From contig JACJWG010000008.1 of NCBI GenBank assembly GCA_020637235.1, positions 162,662 to 226,661 of the forward strand: a stretch of DNA of 64,000 nucleotides, written 5' to 3'. Below are positions 8,406 to 15,458 of this stretch, piece after piece. The translations under genes and the position numbers were made by a program. The notes beneath the pieces are model-generated. The model saw only the letters and a program-made list of their open reading frames with translations. It did no database searches and had not been told where the DNA came from. The stretch comes from Acidimicrobiaceae bacterium. GTDB lineage: Bacteria > Actinomycetota > Acidimicrobiia > Acidimicrobiales > Ilumatobacteraceae. How positions within the stretch are numbered: position 1 is the first letter of the stretch; the number at the start of each line of letters is the position of its first letter.

Positions 8406-8792
8406 GTCGGCGATGTCGCGCAACGTGGGCACGATCGGGCTCGTGGCCGGCACACGGACGGCCAGCATCGCCGGCCGGTGCTGGGCGTCGTGGCCCCGCA
8501 GCAGGAAAACGGCGCGGCGGCGGGGCGGATCGTCGCTCTCGGCGACGAGTCGCCACGCGCTCATGCGGCGCCGGAAGAGCTTGCGCTGGTCGACCAGCAA
8601 TTCCCCCGTGGGCTCGACGAGGATCTTGGTCTCGCGGAACCGGCCGACGGGCTCGCCCTGTTCGGTGAGCAGTTGGGCGTTGCAGATGAACCGGGAGCGA
8701 TCCTTCGACACCCAGTGGGGTTCGATGCGGAAGCCGACCCATGCCAGGAACACCATCACGGCCACGGCGAGGGCGAGCCAGACGTACTCCAT
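8385..8792 (-). CDS. Membrane-anchored hypothetical protein
   Basis: 135 residues with one N-terminal transmembrane helix (YVWLALAVAVMVFLAWVGF) and a basic cytoplasmic domain of mixed strands and helices (GRFRETKILVEPTGELLVDQ). No signal-peptidase motif is visible, so it is probably anchored. I do not recognise the family. It converges on metX and faces away from the repeat-rich membrane protein at 8915. The pattern resembles small single-pass proteins widespread in Acidimicrobiia, but nothing shows a function. Confidence 0.6.
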   Translation of the reverse strand: MEYVWLALAVAVMVFLAWVGFRIEPHWVSKDRSRFICNAQLLTEQGEPVGRFRETKILVEPTGELLVDQRKLFRRRMSAWRLVAESDDPPRRRAVFLLRGHDAQHRPAMLAVRVPATSPIVPTLRDIADRRGSDR

Positions 8793-8914
8793 CGAGGCAT
8801 CTTGTCACGGCGCGCTCCGTGGGGTGGGGTGATCGACGTCGCATTGAGTGACCGCGGTCGCGCCCTTGCGGTGCGCGAGAATGTTCCGATGCTCCGTCGG
8901 TCGCACGTCCCCTC

Positions 8915-9532
8915 ATGCTGAGGCCGGGCTTGGGCGTGCTCGGGGCCGAACTCACCGAGACCGAGACCACGGTGCGGGTGTTCCTCGCGTCCGGTGGGCT
9001 CGTGGTCCTCGGGCTGGCGCTGTTGTTGTTCACGATCCGATGGTGGCGGGGCACCCGACCCGAGCCACCTGCACTCGCTCCGCTCGAGGTGATGGGCGAG
9101 CGGCGGTGGAAGAGCGCGCAACGCTCGGAGCGTGCCCGGCTGCTCGACACGTTCCGACCGGAGGGCGCTCGCGCGACCGGCGGCGCAGTGCCCGAGCCGG
9201 TGGATCTGACGGTGCTGGCCAGTCGGACGCCGCCGAGCTTCGACGACCTTCGCGATCCCGTCGACGCGGCCGAGGTGCCGCCGATCGATCCGGAGGCCGC
9301 CGAGCTGGCCGCCGCGGAGGAGACGGACGCGGAGGAGACGGCCGCGGAGGAGACGGCCGCGGAGGAGACGCCCGCCGAGGAGACGCCGGACGCGACCACG
9401 GCGATGCCATCGCCGGATGCCACCACGATCGCGATGACCCGCCCCGACGAGACCGTCGCGATGACCCGCCCCGACGAAACCGTCGCGATGACCCGCCCCG
9501 ACGAGACCGTGCCGTCGGGCCGCCACGACTGA
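8915..9532 (+). CDS. Single-pass membrane protein with repetitive acidic tail
   Basis: 205 residues: a short N-terminal segment, one transmembrane helix (about residues 22-42), a basic juxtamembrane stretch (IRWWRGTRP), then a Pro/Asp/Glu-rich region that ends in two blocks of tandem repeats, five AEETx units and three VAMTRPDET units. The DNA repeats are in frame, so copy-number change would alter length without breaking the frame. The family is not recognised; the layout suggests a membrane-tethered disordered tail, possibly a scaffold or wall-associated segment. An earlier ATG at 8889 is in another frame. Confidence 0.6.
   Translation: MLRPGLGVLGAELTETETTVRVFLASGGLVVLGLALLLFTIRWWRGTRPEPPALAPLEVMGERRWKSAQRSERARLLDTFRPEGARATGGAVPEPVDLTVLASRTPPSFDDLRDPVDAAEVPPIDPEAAELAAAEETDAEETAAEETAAEETPAEETPDATTAMPSPDATTIAMTRPDETVAMTRPDETVAMTRPDETVPSGRHD
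9314..9388 (+). repeat. Five 15 bp in-frame tandem repeats
   Basis: Units of the form GCGGAGGAGACGGCC run from 9314 to 9388 and encode AEETx. The middle copies are identical, so the array is recent and could vary in length. Confidence 0.85.
9428..9508 (+). repeat. Three 27 bp in-frame tandem repeats
   Basis: Units begin at 9428, 9455 and 9482 and encode xAMTRPDET. They differ at only a few bases, indicating recent duplication inside the coding sequence. Confidence 0.85.
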
Positions 9533-9580
9533 CCGACGTCGAGCCGGGCCACGGGCCGCCCGTACGGGTACCGTGGTCGC

Positions 9581-9811
9581 ATGGCACAAGGTCTCGACAT
9601 CGATGCGATGATCGCCCGCTACCGTGAGCGCGCCGCTGCCGTGCGCAAGCGCCCCCTGCCCCCGGTGGCCGGCGAGGAACGGCAGGCGTTCATCGCCCAG
9701 GCGAACACCGATTTCATGGACTTCGCGATCATCGGCGACGCAGAGGGCACGATCGAGGACGGCATCCTCACCCTGCGGGTCGACCTGCGCCCCGCCGACC
9801 AGCGCGGCTGA
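9581..9811 (+). CDS. Small conserved-looking hypothetical protein
   Basis: 76 residues. The N-terminal half is a basic amphipathic helix (DAMIARYRERAAAVRKR), the second half is acidic with alternating hydrophobic residues (DFMDFAIIGDAEGTIEDG) and ends LRVDLRP. ATG at 9581 follows TACCGT (9569-9574) by exactly 6 bases, the recurring leaderless layout in this window, supporting it as a real gene. The family is not recognised. It is the last chromosomal gene before the tRNA-Gly island. Confidence 0.6.
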   Translation: MAQGLDIDAMIARYRERAAAVRKRPLPPVAGEERQAFIAQANTDFMDFAIIGDAEGTIEDGILTLRVDLRPADQRG

Positions 9812-9883
9812 GCAGGTGGGAGCGCTTTTCCGGATCGGGTTGTCCGCTCACGGAGTGAGGTCGCTATCATCTCTCAGCGCATT

Positions 9884-9956
9884 GCGGATGTGGCTCAGTT
9901 GGTAGAGCATCACCTTGCCAAGGTGAGGGTCGCGAGTTCGAGTCTCGTCATCCGCT
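9884..9956 (+). tRNA. tRNA-Gly (anticodon GCC), integration target of the island
   Basis: A complete cloverleaf: acceptor GCGGATG pairs with CATCCGC, D-arm GCTC..GAGC, anticodon loop TTGCCAA giving GCC (glycine), T-arm GCGAG-TTCGAGT-CTCGT, discriminator T and no encoded CCA. TTGTCC (9840) and TATCAT (9865) upstream could be its promoter. The 3' 44 bases, from the anticodon stem on, are repeated three times downstream as attachment sites. Confidence 0.95.
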
Positions 9957-9960
9957 CTGA
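9913..9960 (+). repeat. att copy 1 (attL, within tRNA-Gly)
   Basis: The 48 bp core from CCTTGCCAAGG through CATCCGCTCTGA. Identical copies occur at 18547, 20313 and 21239. It spans the anticodon stem-loop through the 3' end, the usual crossover region for tRNA-targeting tyrosine recombinases. Confidence 0.9.
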
Positions 9961-9970
9961 AGAAAGTCCA

Positions 9971-10007
9971 GGTCAGCGGCCCCGAGAGGGGTCGCTGATC
10001 TGCTTTT
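9971..10007 (+). terminator. Rho-independent-type terminator after tRNA-Gly
   Basis: A 13-base stem with one or two mismatches (GGTCAGCGGCCCC / GGGGTCGCTGATC), GAGA loop, followed by TGCTTTT. Related hairpins follow the second and third att copies, so each element seems to bring its own terminator for the tRNA. Confidence 0.75.
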
Positions 10008-10019
10008 CCGGCCAGCCGG

Positions 10020-10058
10020 TCTACTATCCCGCTCTACTATCGGTCCGGTTTTCGGACC
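10020..10058. repeat. Direct and inverted repeats before the integrase gene
   Basis: TCTACTATC occurs at 10020-10028 and 10033-10041, followed by the perfect hairpin GGTCCG-GTTTT-CGGACC (10042-10058). These sit between attL and int, where integrase or excisionase arm sites would be expected. Confidence 0.5.
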
Positions 10059-10086
10059 CTCCGACGTGGTGGGACGGAGGTGGCGC

Positions 10087-11292
10087 ATGGCTCGACAGGG
10101 CAAGCGGCAGGGCGCGGCGGCGTCGAAGCAGCCGGCGGGACGGCACGGTCCTCGGCGCGAGAAGGGGAGCGGTGGGCTCACGCTCGTGCGGCCAGGCGTG
10201 TGGCGTGTCGACATCGAATACGCCCGTGACCCGGTGACGGGTCGACGCCGGCGCGTGAGCCGAACGGTGCAGGGCACCCGGCGTGACGCAGAGGCGGCAC
10301 TCGCTCGCCTGCGAGTCGCCGACGTGGAGAAGCGGCTGCCTCGTGGCGGCACGTCGGCCAAGTCGGTTCGGGCGGCGTTCGATCTGTACCTCGAGGCGGC
10401 TGCGGCCGGGACGATCGTGCTGGCGCCTCGGACGCTCGTGACGTCGCGGTCGGCGGCGAACACGATGTGCCGGATGCTGTTGCCCGGTGATCGGCCGTTC
10501 GGCACGATCGCGCTCAGCCGCCTCACGTGGCAGGAGATCGAGCAGATGTACGCCGCGATGCGGGCAGAGGAGCTCGGCGTCGATTGGGTGCGGCGGTGTG
10601 CCACGGTGCTCACACGCTCGCTCGACTTCGCCCGCAAGCGCGGGCTGATCGACTCGAACCCGTCGAAGGACGCGACCCGCCCTCGGGGTAGCCGGTCGAA
10701 GCCGGTATCGCCCGCCATGGCGGAGGTGCGTGCGTTGCTCGACCGGGCTCGGGCGATCGATCCGGAGCTCGCTGACGCCGTGACCGTGCTCGCGGGTACG
10801 GGGATGCGCAAGGCCGAGCTGTTGGGCCTGCAGTGGTGGGCCGTCGATCTCGACCGTCGGGAGGTGCACCTCGCGTGGGCGATCTCGGATGGTGGGCCGG
10901 GTGTGAAGGTCGTGCGCAAGGAGACGAAGCGGAGCGACTGGCGTGACGTGCCGCTCACGTCGCAGGTGGCCGATGCGCTCCGTCGCCAGCACGATCGTGC
11001 CGTTGAGCGGGGCGTCGTCGGACCGTCGGACTACGTGTTCCCCGGCACTCCGGATCCGTCGGTGCCGATCCGGCCGGACACGTTCGCCGATCGCTGGCTG
11101 GCGTGCCGGGGTGATTCACCGGTGACGCTGTTGCAGCTGCGTCACTTCGTCGCGACCACGATGCTCGACGCCGGGGAGTCGTACCGCACGGTGGCCGACA
11201 TCCTCGGCAACAGCGAGAACACGTTGCGTCTGCACTACGACGGCCGCACCGACGTCGGCAAGCGCCGGGCGATCGAGGCTCTGGCGTTCTAG
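10087..11292 (+). CDS. int: Tyrosine site-specific integrase of element A
   Basis: 401 residues from the ATG at 10087, which has GGAGG 6 bases upstream. A basic N-terminus leads into an arm-binding region (VWRVDIEYARDPVTG), a SAM-like core-binding domain, and the catalytic domain with the first Arg in GTGMRKAELLGL, the second Arg and His in LQLRHFVATT (R352, H353) and the nucleophile Tyr in LHYDG (Y384). The His normally three residues before the second Arg is Leu here, a notable departure. It catalyses integration into and excision from tRNA-Gly. Its stop overlaps that of the convergent excisionase by 3 bases. Confidence 0.92.
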   Translation: MARQGKRQGAAASKQPAGRHGPRREKGSGGLTLVRPGVWRVDIEYARDPVTGRRRRVSRTVQGTRRDAEAALARLRVADVEKRLPRGGTSAKSVRAAFDLYLEAAAAGTIVLAPRTLVTSRSAANTMCRMLLPGDRPFGTIALSRLTWQEIEQMYAAMRAEELGVDWVRRCATVLTRSLDFARKRGLIDSNPSKDATRPRGSRSKPVSPAMAEVRALLDRARAIDPELADAVTVLAGTGMRKAELLGLQWWAVDLDRREVHLAWAISDGGPGVKVVRKETKRSDWRDVPLTSQVADALRRQHDRAVERGVVGPSDYVFPGTPDPSVPIRPDTFADRWLACRGDSPVTLLQLRHFVATTMLDAGESYRTVADILGNSENTLRLHYDGRTDVGKRRAIEALAF

Positions 11293-11498
11293 AACTCGAG
11301 TGGCCCGGCCTGTGCGAGGAACGCCTCGATCGCCTCTACGGGCACGAGGATCCGGCTTCGCAGCTTGACCGCCGGCAGCTGGCCGGTGCGCACGCACTCG
11401 TAGGCAGTGCTCTTCGAGACCCCGAGGATCTCGGCGACCTCGCGCACGCTATATGTGCGTGCCGATGGGCGAGGTCGTGACAGCGAGTCGTGAGCCAT
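11289..11498 (-). CDS. Excisionase-like helix-turn-helix protein
   Basis: 69 residues from the ATG at 11498, preceded by an AGGAGG ribosome site. The sequence SVREVAEILGVSKSTAYECVRTGQLPAVKL is split here as SVREVAEILGVS and KSTAYECV: a winged HTH of the excisionase (helix-turn-helix 17) family. Such proteins bend attachment-site DNA to favour excision and often repress int. It is encoded opposite int with overlapping stops, so transcription through either gene would produce antisense to the other, a possible switch. Confidence 0.85.
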   Translation of the reverse strand: MAHDSLSRPRPSARTYSVREVAEILGVSKSTAYECVRTGQLPAVKLRSRILVPVEAIEAFLAQAGPLEF

Positions 11499-11871
11499 GA
11501 ATCCTCCTGTGTTCCGGTGAGAAGCCCCGAGCGGCGCGATCCGCCGGTGTAGGTACAAATGGACAGCGGTCGGGCGCTTCGGTGAAAAGTCGTCGGGTCG
11601 ACGTGGCCGTGCACTCGTCTGTCGTGGCTCTCTGCGACTCGCTCGGATGGGTTCGCCGCGCCCCATTGGCTGGAGCACGAAGGCCCAGTCCAGCGGCATC
11701 TGAGGCGTCTCGACGCCGCGTGCACCGCCTCGGTGATCTTCTGTGAAGGAAACAGACCCTTGGAGGAGCGAGTCGGGTGTGAACCTGGGGTCGATCGACC
11801 GGAGGTCGATCGAAGGTCTCGAGCTTGGCGTCGTGAGGGGCTGTCAGGATGGGTCGATGCAGGGGGAGTCC
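11499..11871. other. Intergenic region upstream of xis and the DJ-1 gene
   Basis: 373 bases with no convincing gene. It must hold the xis promoter on the minus strand. Near the right end it contains two GGTCGATCGA copies (about 11788 and 11805) and one GTGTGAA element (11777-11783) of the kind clustered downstream of the DJ-1 gene. Confidence 0.4.
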
Positions 11872-12481
11872 ATGACCGCAGCGGTGTTGCTGTACGACGG
11901 CTGCACGATCACCGAGGTGGCTGAGATCGCAACACGGCTGGCCAATTGGGACGTGCGGGTCGAGTTCGTTGCCCACAAGGTCGAGGAGCTGCGCGACCAG
12001 TCGGGGTTGCGGATGGTGCCCGACCGGTCGCTCGACCAGGTCGACCCAGCCGGCCTCAGCGTGCTGCTCGTGCCCGGAGGTAACCCGGACTCGGTGATCG
12101 AGGATCCGGCCGTGCTGGACTGGCTGCGTAGAGCGAACGGGGCAGGCGTCCTGGTGGGGGCGATCTGCGCCGGTGTGGCGCTCGTGGCGGCCGCCGGTGT
12201 CGCTGCGGGTCGAAAGATCACGCACAACTACCGATCGCCGTGGGCGCCGCCGGAACTCGTCGAAGCAGTCGGGCATCTGTGGCGGGACGCAGACGTCGAG
12301 CAGGACCGGAAGCTCGGGGTGGTGCGTGACGGCAAACTGATCTCGGCGCTGCCCAACTTCCCCTGTCGATTTCGCCATGGAGATCCTGGTTGCCCTCGGC
12401 CTGTACGACCGCCACCGAGCCGAGCTGATGGCCGCGCACCTGAAGGGCGGCTACGTCGAGGAGCTCTACGGCAAGGTGTGA
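11872..12481 (+). pseudogene. DJ-1/PfpI family protein with a frameshift near its 3' end
   Basis: ATG at 11872 follows AGGGGGAG. The protein reads AVLLYDGCTITEVAEI, a Gly-rich LLVPGGNPD, and the nucleophile elbow GAICAGVAL with the family's reactive cysteine. Around 12364 the frame is lost: skipping one base continues it as VDFAMEILVALGLYD and ends at the TGA at 12479-12481, giving a normal family length near 200 residues. In the unshifted frame the tail is Arg/Pro-rich noise. DJ-1/PfpI relatives include deglycases, chaperones and isonitrile hydratases. Either a pseudogene or a one-base sequence error. Confidence 0.7.
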
Positions 12482-12579
12482 AACAAGGGTGTGAAGTTCA
12501 CACCCTCGCCGACGAGCCTGTTTCGAGGCTGGGGTCGGTGATGCGATGTTCACACCGTTGCTCACCGCGATGTTCACAC
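12476..12579. promoter_or_regulatory. Cluster of GTGTGAA / TTCACAC operator-like elements
   Basis: GTGTGAA occurs at 12476 and 12489; its reverse complement TTCACAC occurs at 12497, 12549 and 12573. The pair at 12486-12506 forms a near-continuous palindrome, AGGGTGTGAA-G-TTCACACCCT. GATGTTCACAC is repeated at 12545 and 12569, 24 bases apart. The density suggests binding sites for a dimeric regulator controlling the downstream LysE gene or the element. Confidence 0.5.
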
Positions 12580-12589
12580 GTCTGATCCG

Positions 12590-12690
12590 GCGCCTCGTCA
12601 GGCGTCACGGCCCGAGGCGCGCGCAGAGAGGAGATCTGAGCGCCTCCCGCCCTTGCAGAACGCGGCCCTACCGGGCATTACGCGCTCCCT
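12590..12690. repeat. Dispersed ~95 bp repeat, copy 1
   Basis: CGCCTCGTCAG ... CCTCCCGCCCTTGCAG.ACGCG is shared with 21483-21580, and the right half (TTGC..AACGCG..CCTACCGG) resembles 63360-63415. It does not code for anything visible. Confidence 0.5.
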
Positions 12691-12809
12691 CATTGCGGTC
12701 GCCGTCTCGTGGCTGGAGCGACTGCTGTCGGCGTCCAGCGCTTGACGAAGGCAGCTCTGCCGTGCCAATTGCCTCAAAGAGCCGGGTGGGTTGTCAGTAC
12801 CGTTGGTAC

Positions 12810-13451
12810 GTGCCCTCGTTGTCGACGCTTCCGATCTTCATCGCCTCATCGTTGGCTTTGCTCGTGGTACCGGGGCCGGCCGTGCTGTTCATCGTCGCCC
12901 GCAGCAGCTCACAAGGCACCCGCGCCGGCCTGGTGTCCGTCCTCGGAGTGCACAGTGCGTCAGTGGTCCACGTCATGGCAGCAGTTGCCGGGCTGTCGGC
13001 GATCGTCGTGGCCTCCGCGGTCGCGTTCACTGCGCTGAAGGTGGTCGGCGGTCTCTACCTGATCTACCTCGGGATCAAGTCGATTCGCAGTGCACGCAAG
13101 CTCACGGCGATCACGCCTCCGGTCGTCAAGCCCGAGCGGCGGCTCTTCGCCGAGGCGTTCACGGTGAACCTCTTGAACCCGAAGGTCGCGATCTTCTTCC
13201 TCGCCTTCCTTCCACAATTCGTGACCAGCGCACAAGGCCCGGTGTGGTCGCAGACGCTGGTTCTCGGCCTGATCTACATCGCACTCGGCCTGTGCTCCGA
13301 CGGCATGTACGCACTCCTCGGATCGCGAATCGGGTCGTGGTTCCGGGGTCACGTCGCCAAGGTTCGGGCGTTGCGCTACGCCGAGGGCGGCATCCTCCTC
13401 GGACTCGGCCTGCTCACATTGGCGGTCCCACACCGCCGCGCGACCAAATAG
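12810..13451 (+). CDS. LysE/RhtB family amino-acid exporter
   Basis: 213 residues from the GTG at 12810. Six hydrophobic segments; the first carries the family signature VVPGPAVLFIVARSSSQG, and the central NLLNPKVAIFFLAFLPQF is the classic LysE/RhtB motif. These inner-membrane proteins export amino acids or homoserine-lactone-like compounds; the substrate is not predictable. The start is preceded by a short inverted repeat GTACC-GTT-GGTAC. It is cargo of element A and lies after a cluster of TTCACAC elements that may regulate it. It faces the anti-sigma gene. Confidence 0.88.
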   Translation: MPSLSTLPIFIASSLALLVVPGPAVLFIVARSSSQGTRAGLVSVLGVHSASVVHVMAAVAGLSAIVVASAVAFTALKVVGGLYLIYLGIKSIRSARKLTAITPPVVKPERRLFAEAFTVNLLNPKVAIFFLAFLPQFVTSAQGPVWSQTLVLGLIYIALGLCSDGMYALLGSRIGSWFRGHVAKVRALRYAEGGILLGLGLLTLAVPHRRATK

Positions 13452-13586
13452 CAGCGGGCGACAGCCCGCCCTCACGATCGAACCCAAGCGGGGCAGAACT
13501 GCCGATCGGCGCTACCTCGCCCGACGAGCGGGAGAGCGCATAACCGCGGGCGCCCGGCACCCGGCGTTAGGGGACAGCCTCGCGGG
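13452..13586. other. Short intergenic region between convergent genes
   Basis: 135 bases between the LysE and anti-sigma-like stops. GCGGGCGACAGCCCGC just after LysE could form a hairpin terminator. I see nothing coding. Confidence 0.35.
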
Positions 13587-14717
13587 TCAACCAGTGGTCG
13601 GTGTGGCGGAGGGCCGCTGCTGTCCCGGTGGGTTGGCGGCCTGGGGGAGCCTGTTCGGGTCGAAGGAGTTCGGGTCAGCTGCGGTGAGCCCGGCCCATTC
13701 GTCGTCGGTGGCGTCGCGGACACTGCCGAGGACCTCTCCTGAACGGTCGGCTACATCCTCACGACCCGTGACCACGAGAAGTCGTCCGTCGTCGAGGACC
13801 CGTGTCGCGAGTTCGACGGCGGGCCGATCGGTGAGGAACAGCGCTTGCGCGAGCGGTCCGTCAACGATCGTCGCGATGATCCATCCGCCGTCCTCGGTTT
13901 CGCAGCCAGTGTCCACGATGCCGTTCACGGTGATCGGTGTGACCGATTCGGCAGCGAGTTCGTAGGCGGCGCTCGAGGTGTCGAATCCTGGGGCGGGGTC
14001 GGTGATCTCGCGTGGTTCGAGTGTGTCGGCGAGGGCGATGAGCTCGTTGCTGGTCATGGTGGAGGTGCGCAGATACGCCTCGGTCCCGTCGGGTAGCCGC
14101 CACAGCAGCTCGCCCCACGTTGGTGCGGCGAATGTGGATCGGGCGGGTTGACCCTGTACTTCGGCGTTGGCGGTGTCGGTGGAGAACCGGAGGTTGCTCG
14201 TCACCCGGAGCGCCACGGCAGAGCGTCCGGCCACACTGCCGCCGTCGGGAACGAACAGCTGGACTGCCATGCCCGGCTGCCGGCTCCACAGGTAGGCACC
14301 CTCGAGCACTAGGTTTCTCGTTCGGGCCCAGGTCGGTCGGCACCATTCGATGTCGATGATCGGGTGGGCCAGCCTGACCGTCGGGGCGCTGGTCGTCGGC
14401 ACCGCGTCAGTCAGGGCCGGTGTCGAGGAGAACGTCGACGCAGGAGTGGTGTTGGGGCCGGACGACGCCGTCCGCGGGCCAGCTGTGTCGGGCAACGTGG
14501 GTCCCGCCGCCGGCGAGGACGTGTCAGCACGGCTGTTCCAGACGATTCCACCGATCCCGAGCACCGCGATCGCTGCGGCCGCGGCGGCAACGGGCCACCG
14601 CTGGTGCGGCGCGTCGACGTCAACTGGGGTCAGCTCGTCGTGCCCGGGTGCATCGCTTCCTGCCGCGGTGACGACACGCTGGATCCAACGGTCGAGTTGG
14701 TCGTCGTGCTCACTCAT
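13587..14717 (-). CDS. Membrane-anchored anti-sigma-factor-like protein
   Basis: 376 residues: a cytoplasmic N-terminus of about 42 residues (DDQLDRWIQRVVTAAG), one transmembrane helix (PVAAAAAAIAVLGIGGIVW), a Ser/Thr/Pro linker and a large extracytoplasmic beta-rich domain. Its start overlaps the end of the upstream sigma-factor gene by 8 bases, the standard layout for an ECF sigma factor and its membrane regulator. No zinc HxxxCxxC motif is evident in the short N-terminus, so it would be a divergent anti-sigma. It probably senses an envelope signal through its outer domain. Confidence 0.7.
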   Translation of the reverse strand: MSEHDDQLDRWIQRVVTAAGSDAPGHDELTPVDVDAPHQRWPVAAAAAAIAVLGIGGIVWNSRADTSSPAAGPTLPDTAGPRTASSGPNTTPASTFSSTPALTDAVPTTSAPTVRLAHPIIDIEWCRPTWARTRNLVLEGAYLWSRQPGMAVQLFVPDGGSVAGRSAVALRVTSNLRFSTDTANAEVQGQPARSTFAAPTWGELLWRLPDGTEAYLRTSTMTSNELIALADTLEPREITDPAPGFDTSSAAYELAAESVTPITVNGIVDTGCETEDGGWIIATIVDGPLAQALFLTDRPAVELATRVLDDGRLLVVTGREDVADRSGEVLGSVRDATDDEWAGLTAADPNSFDPNRLPQAANPPGQQRPSATPTTG

Positions 14718-15183
14718 GAGGCATCACCTCTCGAAGCCGGGCTCTCGCGCGGGCGAGTTGCTTGCGGACGGTTCCCTCACCGACGTCGAGCGTCGCGGCG
14801 ATCGTGGCCGGGTCCCAGTCGTGCCAGTACGTCAGATAGACCATCACGCGTTGCTGGCCGGACAACTGCTGCAGCAGCTCCCGACCCTCGAGGGCAGACA
14901 TCTCCTCCCGCCCCTCAGTTCGATCGAGCGCTTGGCGTGTGTCTCGTCGGCGTCGACGCTGAGCGGATCGGTGCCAGCTCATCGAACGGTTCGCCACCGA
15001 CCGGAACCAGTAGGCACGGACATCGTGAATGCGGTCGAGTCGGCCACCGGCAAGGGTGGACGTCACCACGTCGCTCACCAGGTCGAGCGCATCGTCCGGG
15101 CCGACCAGCGCCGTAGCGAACCGGACGAGGTCCGCCCGGCACCGCACGAACAGCTCGTCGACGTCCACCACCACCATCATCAC
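14710..15183 (-). CDS. ECF-type RNA polymerase sigma factor
   Basis: 157 residues. Region 2 is visible as LFVRCRADLVRFATALVG and DVRAYWFRSVANR (the -10-binding helix), and region 4 as LEGRELLQQLSGQQRVMVYL plus the HTH segment WDPATIAATLDVGEGTVRKQ. This is a SigE-like (SigE/SCO-type) ECF factor that would direct transcription of a small regulon, normally including its own operon. Two adjacent ATGs at 15183 and 15180, then GTGs, leave the exact start uncertain. Cargo of element A; co-transcribed with the anti-sigma gene. Confidence 0.85.
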   Translation of the reverse strand: MMMVVVDVDELFVRCRADLVRFATALVGPDDALDLVSDVVTSTLAGGRLDRIHDVRAYWFRSVANRSMSWHRSAQRRRRRDTRQALDRTEGREEMSALEGRELLQQLSGQQRVMVYLTYWHDWDPATIAATLDVGEGTVRKQLARARARLREVMPHE

Positions 15184-15458
15184 CTACGACGCCACACAGC
15201 CACCCCACGGGTGACAGCCCATGCCGTCAACCGGCGGTAGGTGGCAGTCGGCCGATCATTGGTGCCATCGTCATGGTCGGGGGCGCCCACCTGGACTTCC
15301 GACGTGCGATGCTGCCTCGGTGCGGCGTTTCAGCATCTTCTCGACGGCTGCGGCCGCGACCATCGCCCCCGTCGCCTCGTGTTCGGGGATCTGAAGTGAC
15401 GTTGACGCTCCGTCACCTAGTGTTCTGAAGGCATCGGGGGTGTAGTTGAGGGTCTGGC
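15184..15458. other. Intergenic region with a shared 18-mer and an inverted repeat
   Basis: 275 bases between divergent genes. CCGGCGGTAGGTGGCAGT at 15231-15248 recurs exactly at 63345-63362. GTGACG / CGTCAC (15396-15401 and 15411-15416) flank a TTGACG that could be a -35 box for the nuclease gene. No gene is visible. Confidence 0.45.

Noticed and set aside
9314..9388. Short tandem repeats as a CRISPR array
   Set aside because: The units are contiguous 15-mers in a coding frame with no spacers.
13540..13600. GTTAGG and ATAAC segments resembling an integron attC site
   Set aside because: The core-site complementarity is imperfect, no integron integrase is present, and the spacing does not give an attC hairpin.
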